Shown piece by piece: positions 43,764-52,481 of a stretch of 64,000 nt of DNA. A program made the position numbers and the translations under genes. Source of the DNA: an uncultured Vampirovibrio sp. (lineage in GTDB: Bacteria; Cyanobacteriota; Vampirovibrionia; Gastranaerophilales; Gastranaerophilaceae). Below the pieces are notes generated by a model. That model did not search any database, was not told where the DNA came from, and worked only from the letters and a program-made list of their open reading frames with translations. Every line of letters begins with the position of its first letter. Position 1 is the stretch's first letter. Where the stretch lies: positions 58,122 through 122,121 of the forward strand of contig CAJTXZ010000004.1 in NCBI GenBank assembly GCA_910583725.1, given 5' to 3'.

Positions 43764-44231
43764 ATGACAATATCACCATCAAATTATGCAGCATATTCTT
43801 ATCCTATGCCGGCAGCTAATTATAATACTGCAATACAAAACCCGATTCAAAACACAAATGCAGGACAAATTCAGCCTGCGGCAAATATTGGACCAAACAC
43901 CAAAGGAGAGCCTGATTTAGTTTGCAATGCACAGTATGATGCCAAAACAAAAGCCCTTCAATTAAGCTCATTTGAAAGAGGCTGGATAGATTCAAATCTC
44001 TGGCACACAATAAATCCTGATGGCAGCGGGATGACGCAATCTGCCTGGGGCATTGTGTCAAAATACCCGCAAGGAACATTCTCTAACGTTTATAATAAAG
44101 CACAAGAAACTTATTACACACAAGGTAAAATTTCTGACGATACCGCACTTGAATTAACAAAAGAAGTAAGGCTGGCGGCCGACATTGCACGCCAAAACGG
44201 CACAGAAATGGTTGAAAAACAAAAATTTTAA
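43764..44231 (+). CDS. Small hypothetical protein with Asn/Pro/Tyr-rich N-terminus (155 aa)
   Basis: Begins MTISPSNYAAYSYPMP, following the M-x-I pattern, with an Asn/Ala/Pro/Gln-rich region to about residue 45 but no clear F-G motif. The rest is a compact domain: LQLSSFERGWIDSNLWHTIN, DGSGMTQSAWGIVSKYPQG and a closing helix. AATGGAG lies 6 nt before the ATG. The family is unknown. It may belong to the lineage-specific set without the full leader. Confidence 0.65.
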   Translation: MTISPSNYAAYSYPMPAANYNTAIQNPIQNTNAGQIQPAANIGPNTKGEPDLVCNAQYDAKTKALQLSSFERGWIDSNLWHTINPDGSGMTQSAWGIVSKYPQGTFSNVYNKAQETYYTQGKISDDTALELTKEVRLAADIARQNGTEMVEKQKF

Positions 44232-44256
44232 TTATGGATGAAAAGTTTATATAAAA

Positions 44257-44307
44257 TTAACCGGTGCCCTTGGTTTACAATGTTGCGAAACCAAAAGCGC
44301 CGGTTAA
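44257..44307. terminator. Hairpin terminator between the small gene and gdhA
   Basis: TTAACCGG and CCGGTTAA form the base of a stem, with TTGGTTT/AAACCAA extending it inside with internal mismatches. It serves the convergent ends of the gene at 43764 and gdhA. The minus-strand exit reads TTTTATATAAAC. Confidence 0.55.
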
Positions 44308-44336
44308 AAATATCTAATTTCAGGAATTATTCCAGA

Positions 44337-45725
44337 TTATATTAACCCTTGAGATTTCATAGCCTTTGCTATTTTTCTAAATGCTGCAATATTTGCGCCG
44401 GCAACATAATTATTCCCATATCCATATTCTTCTGCAGCTTTCTTTGTTTGGGCAAAAATATTTGTCATAATGCCATCAAGCTTTTTATCAACCTCATCAA
44501 AGCTCCAGAAATATCTCATAGAGTTTTGGCACATTTCTAATGCTGAAGTAGCCACACCGCCTGCGTTTGCAGCCTTACCGGGTGCCACAAGGACTTTATT
44601 TTTTAAGAAATATTCAACCGCATCATTTGTACATGGCATATTGGCACCCTCACCCACAGCCTTTGCGCCGTTTTCAACAAGAATCTTTGCGCTTGAAAGA
44701 TTAATATCATTTTGCGTAGCACACGGAAGCACAACATCAGCCTTAATAGTATATACAGCAGGAACTTCGCCATTATTTTCCATATATTTTGCGCTCGGCA
44801 CCTTCTCAAGATATTCTTTTATTCTGCCTCTTTTAACTTCCTTTATTTCTTTTACAATATCAAGCTTTATGCCGTCTTTATCATATACACAGCCGTTTGA
44901 ATCGCTCATAGCAACAACATTTGCACCATAGCTTAAAGCTTTTTCACAGGCATAAATTGCAACATTGCCGGAGCCTGAAATTATAACGGTTTTGCCCTTT
45001 AATTCAAGCCCGTTTGCCTTTAACATTTCCCTCATAAAGTATATAAGGCCGTATCCTGTAGCTTCTTTTCTTGCTAAAGAACCGCCGTAATCAAGCCCTT
45101 TACCTGTTAATACACCGGCTTCATAATTATTTTTAATTCTTCTATATTGACCGAATAAAAAGCCTATTTCCCTTGCGCCAACGCCGATATCACCAGCAGG
45201 AACATCTACATCCTGCCCTATGTGCTTTTGTAATTCAGTCATAAAGCTCTGGCAAAAACGCATAATTTCATTGTCAGATTTTCCCTTAGGGTCAAAGTCA
45301 GAACCGCCCTTACCGCCTCCTATAGGAAGACCCGTCAAAGCATTTTTAAATATCTGCTCAAACCCTAAAAACTTCATTATGCTTTGATTTACGGTAGGAT
45401 GAAACCTTAAACCGCCCTTGTATGGCCCAAGTGTGCCGTTAAACTGTACCCTAAAGCCTCTGTTTACCCTTGCTTTACCATTATCATCAATCCATGGAAC
45501 CCTGAATGTTATAATCCTTTCAGGCTCAATCACTCTTTCAAGGAGTGCAAGTTCTTTATATTCTGCCTCATGTTTTAATATAACAGGCTCAAGAGAAGAC
45601 AAAACCTCTTTTACTGCCTGCAAAAATTCAGGCTCATTAGGGTTTTTCGCCATCGCAATATTAATAACATCATTTAAATATTCTGACTTTGTTTTAACAC
45701 TATCAAGTGTGCAAGTACTGTTCAT
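44337..45725 (-). CDS. gdhA: NADP-type glutamate dehydrogenase (462 aa)
   Basis: Reductive amination of 2-oxoglutarate with ammonia; the main nitrogen entry gene in this window. It is a hexameric small GDH with RVPWIDDNGKARVNRGFRVQ, the active-site GGGKGGSDFDPKGKS with its Lys, PAGDIGVGAREIG, the Rossmann VIISGSGNVAIYACEKA and the closing GGVATSALEM. GGAG lies 10 nt before the ATG. The length and the AGDIGVG pattern fit the bacterial NADP form. Coenzyme choice is inferred from family resemblance. Confidence 0.96.
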   Translation of the reverse strand: MNSTCTLDSVKTKSEYLNDVINIAMAKNPNEPEFLQAVKEVLSSLEPVILKHEAEYKELALLERVIEPERIITFRVPWIDDNGKARVNRGFRVQFNGTLGPYKGGLRFHPTVNQSIMKFLGFEQIFKNALTGLPIGGGKGGSDFDPKGKSDNEIMRFCQSFMTELQKHIGQDVDVPAGDIGVGAREIGFLFGQYRRIKNNYEAGVLTGKGLDYGGSLARKEATGYGLIYFMREMLKANGLELKGKTVIISGSGNVAIYACEKALSYGANVVAMSDSNGCVYDKDGIKLDIVKEIKEVKRGRIKEYLEKVPSAKYMENNGEVPAVYTIKADVVLPCATQNDINLSSAKILVENGAKAVGEGANMPCTNDAVEYFLKNKVLVAPGKAANAGGVATSALEMCQNSMRYFWSFDEVDKKLDGIMTNIFAQTKKAAEEYGYGNNYVAGANIAAFRKIAKAMKSQGLI

Positions 45726-45895
45726 AGGGCATTTTCTCCATAACTAATTACAATAGGCTGATTATACCACAAATTTTTTTCTGCTAAATTTGTCGTACTT
45801 TAAGAATGTAAATAATTATTTACAAAGCGCCTAAAAGAAGCAACTTTTAAAATTCACAGCACTTGTTATATGACAACACACATGAAAGGCACTAT

Positions 45896-47362
45896 ATGAA
45901 TTTAACTTTTTACAACAACATATCAGGATACCAAAGGACAAACAATTTCAAAAATGTACTTCCACCAAAGCAAGTATCAAACAATACTTCTAATACAATC
46001 ACAGACGGATATTCAAATACAAGAAGCCTAAATGCTTACAGAGCATATGCACTTCCTGAAATTTCTTTTGGAAATAACCAAAAAACACCAATTACGGATG
46101 AAGAATATAATAATGCAAAAGATTATTTATCAATTCTGCAAAAATCAACAGAATACAAGGATATAAAAAAACATTTATTATTTTTAGCGAGACTCAATAG
46201 TGCACAAGGTTGTTCATCACTTTCGAATTGCGAACCAACACTATTAGACTTTAGCAAAGAACAGAGAGAAAATCTTAATGGAATTCAAAAAGACATAAAA
46301 GTTTTCGAAGGTCTTACTATAAATGAAATTGCATCAATCATGTCGCATCCTGCAATTCTTCTAAACAGAGGATGTAATAATGGCTGCGCCCATTGTCTTT
46401 ACGATGCAACACCAATCAGCGATAAAACATTAGACAGAATGTCATATGAAGATTTTAAAAGTCTGATAGACGGCATCAAAGAATTGGAAAAAAGACTTGG
46501 AATGCCTGCAATGCCAGAGCGCAGAACAACCTTATTTTTGGATTCTGATTGCATAAATATTGAGCTTAAAGACAAAGATGGAAAAATTTATGACTATGTT
46601 GACTGCCTCAAAGAAATTGGCGACATAAAAAAACTAGATCCCATCCTGGATACATCAGGATGGAACCCAAAATCAGAAAAATACCAAAAAAGAGCAGAGA
46701 AATTTGTTAACTATATTATGCAGCCTGAAATATTAGATATCATTGATGGAGAGGACACGATTAACATTTCAATTAATCCGTATCATTCACTATGCACAAA
46801 AGCAGAAGAATTAAGGAAAGCCGGCAACACGGAACTTGCCGCCGAATTAGAAAACAGATATGTTGATAGGATGGCAAATGTTTTATTCACCTTTACACCG
46901 CTTTTAAATACCGGATGCGCCTTTAACATACTGTCAAGGGCTTTGCCGGCTGATAAAACAAATACCGACCTTAATGAAGATAAACTTAAAGAAATCGAAG
47001 AAAAAATATTTTCCCGTCTTGAACAAAGATACAAAGAAGATTTGACCACCGAACAAAGATACATTAAAAGCAAAGATGAAATCAAAAACAACCTTGAAAA
47101 ATACCAAAATATTGTATCTGATGACGAAATTGTATATGAAGGCAGAGCAAAACAGCTTTTTAAAACGCCAGACTATGAGTTGAAGGATTGCATAATCGAA
47201 CATTTTAATGAAATATGTTATACAGGATTTGCCGACTCAGCTATTAATCCAAACGGAAAAGTTTTTTTATGTTGTGACGAAATTTCTAAACCAACAGATA
47301 TACAGCTTAATTTTGAAAACAAAGGCAAACCCGTAAAACCAATTGGATGTGAAATTGATTAA
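45896..47362 (+). CDS. Radical SAM protein with lineage leader and Cys-rich C-terminus (488 aa)
   Basis: The radical SAM motif is C160-x3-C164-x2-C167 (RGCNNGCAHC). A C-terminal segment with Cys residues (ICYTGFADSAINPNGKVFLC, then a second Cys) looks like an auxiliary Fe-S or SPASM-like region. The ~150-residue N-terminal extension starts MNLTFYNNISGYQRTNN and carries PEISFGNNQ, a perfect lineage leader. The start at 45896 is supported by AAAGG 6 nt upstream and the leader pattern; an in-frame TTG at 45863 is less likely. A SAM- and Fe-S-dependent enzyme needs a reducing environment, so the leader here argues against simple export. Substrate unknown; no RiPP precursor is obvious nearby. Confidence 0.8.
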   Translation: MNLTFYNNISGYQRTNNFKNVLPPKQVSNNTSNTITDGYSNTRSLNAYRAYALPEISFGNNQKTPITDEEYNNAKDYLSILQKSTEYKDIKKHLLFLARLNSAQGCSSLSNCEPTLLDFSKEQRENLNGIQKDIKVFEGLTINEIASIMSHPAILLNRGCNNGCAHCLYDATPISDKTLDRMSYEDFKSLIDGIKELEKRLGMPAMPERRTTLFLDSDCINIELKDKDGKIYDYVDCLKEIGDIKKLDPILDTSGWNPKSEKYQKRAEKFVNYIMQPEILDIIDGEDTINISINPYHSLCTKAEELRKAGNTELAAELENRYVDRMANVLFTFTPLLNTGCAFNILSRALPADKTNTDLNEDKLKEIEEKIFSRLEQRYKEDLTTEQRYIKSKDEIKNNLEKYQNIVSDDEIVYEGRAKQLFKTPDYELKDCIIEHFNEICYTGFADSAINPNGKVFLCCDEISKPTDIQLNFENKGKPVKPIGCEID

Positions 47363-47458
47363 AAAACAAAAAAAATAAGGCAATTGCAACATATAATTTT
47401 ACACAAAAAATAATATAAAATGAGCATTTCAAAAGAACAATATGTCTATTTAAACACC

Positions 47459-48304
47459 TTAAACTCTTAAACCAATTGGCACAACAGTGTTTTTATCACC
47501 ATGAGTTATATTTAAGTCATATGTATATGGCGCCCCTAAAGTCAAAGCAAACTCTTTTAATATTTCATCTAAATACTTGCCTGCGCCGATAAATTCACCA
47601 AAAATAACACTCTTAATTTTCTCCCGCAGCGGTTTATTCCTTAAAATCTGCGTCAGCATTCTGTCTATTTTGTAATCAGGCTCATTAATATCTTCAATAA
47701 AAAGTATTATATCTTCATCCGGCACATAGCTTTTAGGCTCTGCGCCAAAAAGAGAAACAATGGTAGCAAGGTTTCCGCCCCAAAGAATACCTCTTAGCAT
47801 ACCGCCTTCAAATGTGCCGTCCTTAAAGTTTAACGCACAATGGTTGAATTTCGGCAAATCGTACACATCATTTTCTATCGCATTTTTATATTGGTAAAAT
47901 TCATCCAATGACATCTTTGCTATGCCGTTAACAGCCATTTTTGCATGGTATGTTATCTGGCCTGTATTTTTGTATATAGAAACTAAAAGTGCCGTAATAT
48001 CAGAGCTTCCAACAAATTTTTTAGGGTGTTTTTTTATAATATCATAATCAATCTTATCCAAAAGACGAATAGCCCCATATCCGCCCCTCATGCAGATTAT
48101 AGTATCAATATCATCATCAAGATAAGCATTATGTAAATCTTCAAGCCTTGTTTTATCATCCCCTGCCATATAGCGAAATTTTTTATAACACCCGGGAAAT
48201 ATTGTTACCTTTATGCCAATACTTTCCATAAAACTTTTTGCCTGCAGCAAATTATCCAGCGTTTCTATATTCCCTGATGGCGCTATTATTGCAATGTTTT
48301 TCAT
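47459..48304 (-). CDS. LD-carboxypeptidase, peptidase S66 family (281 aa)
   Basis: Family members cut the terminal D-alanine from muramoyl tetrapeptides in peptidoglycan recycling (LdcA type). It opens with IAIIAPSGN, has ICMRGGYGAIRLLDKIDY, the nucleophile region KKFVGSSDITALL with the active Ser, LWGGNLATIVSLFG, the catalytic Glu in ILFIEDINEPDY and a C-terminal NITHGDKNTVVPIG with the catalytic His. There is no signal peptide, so it is cytosolic. It is divergent from hicA, with the hicA promoter between. Confidence 0.9.
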   Translation of the reverse strand: MKNIAIIAPSGNIETLDNLLQAKSFMESIGIKVTIFPGCYKKFRYMAGDDKTRLEDLHNAYLDDDIDTIICMRGGYGAIRLLDKIDYDIIKKHPKKFVGSSDITALLVSIYKNTGQITYHAKMAVNGIAKMSLDEFYQYKNAIENDVYDLPKFNHCALNFKDGTFEGGMLRGILWGGNLATIVSLFGAEPKSYVPDEDIILFIEDINEPDYKIDRMLTQILRNKPLREKIKSVIFGEFIGAGKYLDEILKEFALTLGAPYTYDLNITHGDKNTVVPIGLRV

Positions 48305-48350
48305 ATATTTTATTTTAGCACAAACAAATAAAGTCCTGTTAATTTGGATA

Positions 48351-48379
48351 TTGATATTAAAAATGTAATGTTATATAAT
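48351..48379 (+). promoter_or_regulatory. Promoter of hicAB, predicted leaderless
   Basis: TTGATA (48351-48356), a 17-nt spacer and TATAAT (48374-48379) make a near-consensus sigma-70 promoter. The hicA ATG follows after only 6 nt, with no room for a Shine-Dalgarno, so the toxin message is predicted to start at its own AUG. Confidence 0.65.
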
Positions 48380-48385
48380 TACAAT

Positions 48386-48577
48386 ATGAAGATAAAAGAA
48401 ATACTTAAGTTATTAGAAAAAGATGGATGGTTTCAAGTTGCGCAAAAAGGAAGTCACAGACAATTTAAACATAGCGAAAAACCAGGACGCGTGACAATTG
48501 CTGGCAAACCATCCGACGATATAGACAAAGGAACATTAAACAGCATACTAAAGCAGGCAAAATTAAAGGAGTTATAA
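48386..48577 (+). CDS. hicA: HicA-type mRNA interferase toxin (63 aa)
   Basis: Small dsRBD-fold toxin that cuts mRNA when released from HicB. It begins MKIKEILKLLEKDGW and carries the catalytic His24 in QKGSHRQFKH, with the usual VTIAGK and I..GTL.SILKQA elements. The start at 48386 matches the family; an in-frame ATG 42 nt upstream lies before the promoter's -10 box and can be excluded. hicB follows with no gap. The leaderless arrangement would make toxin translation depend on direct 70S initiation, a possible way to keep it low. Confidence 0.92.
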   Translation: MKIKEILKLLEKDGWFQVAQKGSHRQFKHSEKPGRVTIAGKPSDDIDKGTLNSILKQAKLKEL

Positions 48578-48916
48578 ATGTTAGACAATTATTTAATCAT
48601 TATTGAAAAACAAGAAAATAATTATAGTGCATATTGCCCGGACGTTGACGGGTGTATCGCAACCGGCGAAACACCTGATAAGGCAAGAAAAAATTTCTTA
48701 GAAGCTCTTGAATTTCATTTTGAAGGTTTAAAAGAAGATGGTTTGCCTATTCCAAAACCATCTTCTTCATTTGCTTTTACATCTGATGACTGTACAGGCG
48801 TTTTGAATGTTCGTACAAAAAAATCTACTCACTTAAAACTTATTAAAATTGCAGAATCCGAAAATGTATCAGTATCACACCTTGTAAATGACGCTATAAT
48901 TAAACAATACGGCTAA
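48578..48916 (+). CDS. hicB: HicB-type antitoxin (112 aa)
   Basis: Neutralises HicA and usually represses the operon. The N-terminal half is the partial RNase H-like fold (YSAYCPDVDGCIATGETPDKA). The C-terminal ~35 residues (THLKLIKIAESENVSVSHLV) look like a ribbon-helix-helix DNA-binding part. GGAG lies 7 nt before the ATG, and hicA's TAA abuts it, so the antitoxin has a proper ribosome binding site while the toxin does not. Confidence 0.92.
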   Translation: MLDNYLIIIEKQENNYSAYCPDVDGCIATGETPDKARKNFLEALEFHFEGLKEDGLPIPKPSSSFAFTSDDCTGVLNVRTKKSTHLKLIKIAESENVSVSHLVNDAIIKQYG

Positions 48917-48955
48917 AATACACCCCGTAAATTTTCATTCCCAAAATTTTTATAC

Positions 48956-48961
48956 TATAAT
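48956..48961 (+). promoter_or_regulatory. -10 box of dnaX, predicted leaderless
   Basis: TATAAT ends 6 nt before the dnaX ATG (48968). A TTTTCA about 18 nt upstream may serve as -35. No Shine-Dalgarno is present. Confidence 0.5.
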
Positions 48962-48967
48962 ATTCCT

Positions 48968-51235
48968 ATGAGTGAAAAATATTTGCCGTTATTTAGAAAA
49001 TACCGTCCGCAGAGTTTTAAAGATGTTGTCGGTCAAGAAAGCCTTGTAAAAGCGCTTTCTAACGCTATTGAATTAAACAGAATAGCCAACGCGTACCTTT
49101 TTGCAGGCCCGAGGGGCACAGGAAAAACCTCAAGTGCCAGGATTTTCGCTAAATCCCTTAATTGTGTAAACGGCCCCACACTTGAACCATGCCAGAAATG
49201 CCCAAGCTGCCTTGATATTACAAACGCCTCAGGCCTTGATGTAATAGAGATAGACGCCGCAACAAACAGAGGTATAGACGATGCTAAAGATTTAATCGCT
49301 CAAACCCAATACGCCCCGATGAACGGCAAATACAAAATATTCATAATAGACGAAGTTCATATGCTCTCAAATGAGGCATTTAATGCGCTCTTAAAAACAT
49401 TTGAAGAACCCCCGGCAAACGTCATATTCATCCTTGCAACAACAGAACCTCACAAGGTAATTGAAACCATTGTTTCAAGGTGCCAAAGGTTTGATTTAAG
49501 GCGCATTACAACAGATGATATCACAAAGCGCCTAAGAGAAATTTCAGACATTGAAAACATAAAAATAACGGACGATGCCCTCTATACCATTGCAAAAAAT
49601 GTTTCAGGGGGGCTTAGAGATTCCCTTGCGCTTTTAGATCAGGTGAGTATCCTTGGCGCAAGAGAAGAAATCACAAAAGAAGATATTGAAAACCTGCTTG
49701 GCAAGATAACTTTTGATGTTTCATTCGCTTTTTTAAACAAAATAATGTCAAAAAACGTTGAAGCAGCGCTTTCTTCACTTGATGAAATATATAATAAAGG
49801 CTTGGAGCCTAAAAATTTCTGCGAAAACTTTATAGAATTTCTAAGAAATTTGATTTTTGCCCTAAAATCAACGGATGATAATCATACCTTAAAATTTACA
49901 AACTTTAACCAAGATGATATCAATAAAATAAAAGCCCAAAACTTTGATTCTGCAAGGGTTTTTGCAGCTTTAGAAAAAATTATAGAATATTATAAAGAAA
50001 TCCGCTTCACCACAAACCCTTATCTTTGGTGTGAATTGATGGTAATAAACCTGTGCAAAGATGAAACCATACAGGTTTCAGGCATATCTTATCCGCAAAA
50101 TGCCGCCGTAACTCCGTCAAATGTCATAAAAAGCCCTGATTCATCTGATGTTATGGGAAAATCTATAGACTTTATGAAAAAATCTGCTGAACAATTAAAA
50201 AATATCCAAAATTCTAATCCGGCAGCTTTTTCACAGCAGGCAGCACAAAACATTGTATCAGCCGGCGTGAAAGCCCCTAATGCCAATGCTTACGGCACTG
50301 TTGAAAACTCTACAAGCTTTGTAAGAGAAGCATTATCAGACGTAACTATCCCCGAAGGCCAGATAATAAAAGAAGCTCCGGATGATGGCGGCCCTGAAAA
50401 TTCACGCGAGTACAAAGAGGCAATGTATGAAAACACAGACGCACAAAGCCCTGCAGTTAATCAAAACACGATAAACCAAGCCCCTGTCTCTATAAGTGAA
50501 GGTATAGAAGCAGAAAATCAAACCACAGCCGATATTTCAGATAATACAAACGCCGATATTGTTCAACCACAGGTTGCAAACACAAATACACCACCCAAAA
50601 CACCCGCAACACAAACAGCCAAAGTCGCCGAACAAACGCAAACACCACAGCCGTCAGGCAATACGCCTTCTGCAAGTGTAGCAGACCCTATTCAGGCATG
50701 GGCCTCCGTATTAAATTCCATCCAATCCATCCCTGCAAAATTTTTCTATTCAGGCGTTGGAAAGCTTGTGGGCATCGAAAATAACAAGGTAACACTTGGT
50801 TTTGTTAATAATAATGCGCTAAACCAGGCTAAATCTGAATCAAAGTTTAAACATCTTACAAAGGCTGTCACAGATACCCTGGGGGCTGATTATACAACAG
50901 AATTTATATTAATCACAAACGATGTTAAAGTGCTTGATGTAAAGCTCACAGCCAAAATTCAGGATAATAAGCCAAAACCCTCATATAATCTTAAGCCCCC
51001 AAGCGAGCCTCAAAATTACAGTGCACAAGAAAAGCCCGATTTAACACCGCAAACAACCGAACACACAGCCCCTCTATATCCAAAACAGGCACCCTCCGGC
51101 GATATGCAGCCCACATCGCCAAAAACCAAAAATGAAGTCTCTGACAAAAATAATGAAAATAAAATCGCAAGAGCAAGCTACGGCCAGAAAACAAAAGAAA
51201 TGCTCGAAGCCTTTAACGGCAGGGTTATAGAATAA
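48968..51235 (+). CDS. dnaX: DNA polymerase III subunit gamma/tau (755 aa)
   Basis: Clamp-loader ATPase of the replisome. Walker A GPRGTGKT is at residues 47-54, followed by a zinc module (CVNGPTLEPCQKCPSC), Walker B IIDEVHML, the SRC motif (VSRCQRFDLRR) and lid helices to about 350. The remaining ~400 residues include a long Gln/Thr/Pro/Asn-rich linker and a small C-terminal domain (WASVLNSIQSIPAKFFYSGV, ITNDVKVLDVKL), probably the tau part contacting polymerase or helicase. I saw no obvious slippery heptamer, but did not search the whole gene for one. Confidence 0.96.
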   Translation: MSEKYLPLFRKYRPQSFKDVVGQESLVKALSNAIELNRIANAYLFAGPRGTGKTSSARIFAKSLNCVNGPTLEPCQKCPSCLDITNASGLDVIEIDAATNRGIDDAKDLIAQTQYAPMNGKYKIFIIDEVHMLSNEAFNALLKTFEEPPANVIFILATTEPHKVIETIVSRCQRFDLRRITTDDITKRLREISDIENIKITDDALYTIAKNVSGGLRDSLALLDQVSILGAREEITKEDIENLLGKITFDVSFAFLNKIMSKNVEAALSSLDEIYNKGLEPKNFCENFIEFLRNLIFALKSTDDNHTLKFTNFNQDDINKIKAQNFDSARVFAALEKIIEYYKEIRFTTNPYLWCELMVINLCKDETIQVSGISYPQNAAVTPSNVIKSPDSSDVMGKSIDFMKKSAEQLKNIQNSNPAAFSQQAAQNIVSAGVKAPNANAYGTVENSTSFVREALSDVTIPEGQIIKEAPDDGGPENSREYKEAMYENTDAQSPAVNQNTINQAPVSISEGIEAENQTTADISDNTNADIVQPQVANTNTPPKTPATQTAKVAEQTQTPQPSGNTPSASVADPIQAWASVLNSIQSIPAKFFYSGVGKLVGIENNKVTLGFVNNNALNQAKSESKFKHLTKAVTDTLGADYTTEFILITNDVKVLDVKLTAKIQDNKPKPSYNLKPPSEPQNYSAQEKPDLTPQTTEHTAPLYPKQAPSGDMQPTSPKTKNEVSDKNNENKIARASYGQKTKEMLEAFNGRVIE

Positions 51236-51538
51236 TTTTCCATCAGTTTCATATTAAAAATTTTAATTCTGCACTAAAGTATTGACTTTATTTTTCTTAA
51301 AATCTTCAAAAAAATTCCGTTTGGCATTACAATTATTAAAATACCAGAATTAAGTACACTTATTTTTATAAAAAATAAGCCATCCCTAAAGGCTGTTTAA
51401 GCTATTCTCCCGCTTGCGCTATTTAACATAATTTACCTGCACACAAATAATTTATTTTACTTCAAAACTTGATTAAAAAATGGTTTTTTTGTATCATAAG
51501 ATTAACCCTTGTTGTAAAGATGTTTATTTTGAAAATTT
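51236..51538 (+). other. Spacer with an AT-rich palindrome before the NrtR-like gene
   Basis: Intergenic, 303 bp. CTTATTTTT (51359-51367) and AAAAATAAG (51371-51379) form a 9-bp inverted repeat with a 3-nt centre, about 160 bp before the regulator start. It could be an operator, but in such AT-rich sequence it may be chance. Nothing else is recognisable. Confidence 0.35.
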
Positions 51539-52228
51539 ATGGCTAAAACTTATACAGAAACAAAAACCCATGAGGTCACAGTCGACGTTGTAATTTTAAC
51601 TATCGTTAAAAATACACTCAAGGTGCTTTTGGTTAAAAGGGTAAATGAGCCATTCAGAGGAAGATGGGCTATCCCCGGAGGTTTTATCAGATTATCTGAA
51701 AACCTTGATGATGCTGCTCTTCGCGTACTGAAAGAAAAAACAAACGTTCAAAACATTTATTTAGAGCAGCTTTACACCTTTGGCGACCCTCTAAGATACC
51801 CAAATACAAGGGTTATCACCTGTGCTTATTTTGCACTTCTCCGTGCCGAAGATATTGATGTTAAAATTATGGACGAATCACAGGTTGCAGAAATTGAATG
51901 GCATTCTGTTGAAAAGCTGCCCCCATTAGCCTTTGACCACAAAGAAATTATAGAATACAGCCTTAAAAGAACAAGAGAAAGACTTGAATTGTGCCCTGTT
52001 GCTTTCCAATTACTCCCCAAAAAATTCACACTGACAGAGCTGCAAAAATCTTACGAATTAATCCTGAAAAAAGACTTAGATAAAAGAAACTTTAGAAAAA
52101 AAATGCTTGCAACAAATATGCTGATTGATTTAAAAGAATTTTCAAAAACAGGCTCAAAACGCCCCGCAGCACTATATTCCTTTGATACAATCACTCTTGA
52201 TTCAAAAAGAGGCCATTTCTTTTCATAG
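51539..52228 (+). CDS. NrtR-like Nudix-domain transcriptional regulator (229 aa)
   Basis: An N-terminal Nudix fold (VDVVILTIVKNTLKVLLVKR, GRWAIPGGFIRLSENLDDAA) is followed by a C-terminal winged-helix region (FTLTELQKSYELILKKDLDKRNFRKKM). This is the layout of the NrtR family, regulators of NAD and sugar metabolism that sense ADP-ribose or similar ligands. The Nudix box is degenerate (RVLKEKTN in place of RExxEExG), as in regulators that bind but do not hydrolyse. No NAD gene is adjacent, so the target is unknown. Confidence 0.88.
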   Translation: MAKTYTETKTHEVTVDVVILTIVKNTLKVLLVKRVNEPFRGRWAIPGGFIRLSENLDDAALRVLKEKTNVQNIYLEQLYTFGDPLRYPNTRVITCAYFALLRAEDIDVKIMDESQVAEIEWHSVEKLPPLAFDHKEIIEYSLKRTRERLELCPVAFQLLPKKFTLTELQKSYELILKKDLDKRNFRKKMLATNMLIDLKEFSKTGSKRPAALYSFDTITLDSKRGHFFS

Positions 52229-52481
52229 AAAAGACCATATCTTATAACGTTTTATTTCCATATATTTTTATAGAAAAATTGATTTAACTTTTTTACCTCA
52301 CAGTGCCCGCGTGAACAGAACAAAAAAAGCATTTGATAGATTGGTGTAAAATCTTTTATAATTATTTAGCAGCTTATTGATTCACTATTCTATTGCTAAT
52401 GAACGACTTAAAATCATAGTACAATTATTTAACAGCTAAAATTACCACAAAAAATAAATAATTCTTTATCCCAAAACGCCT

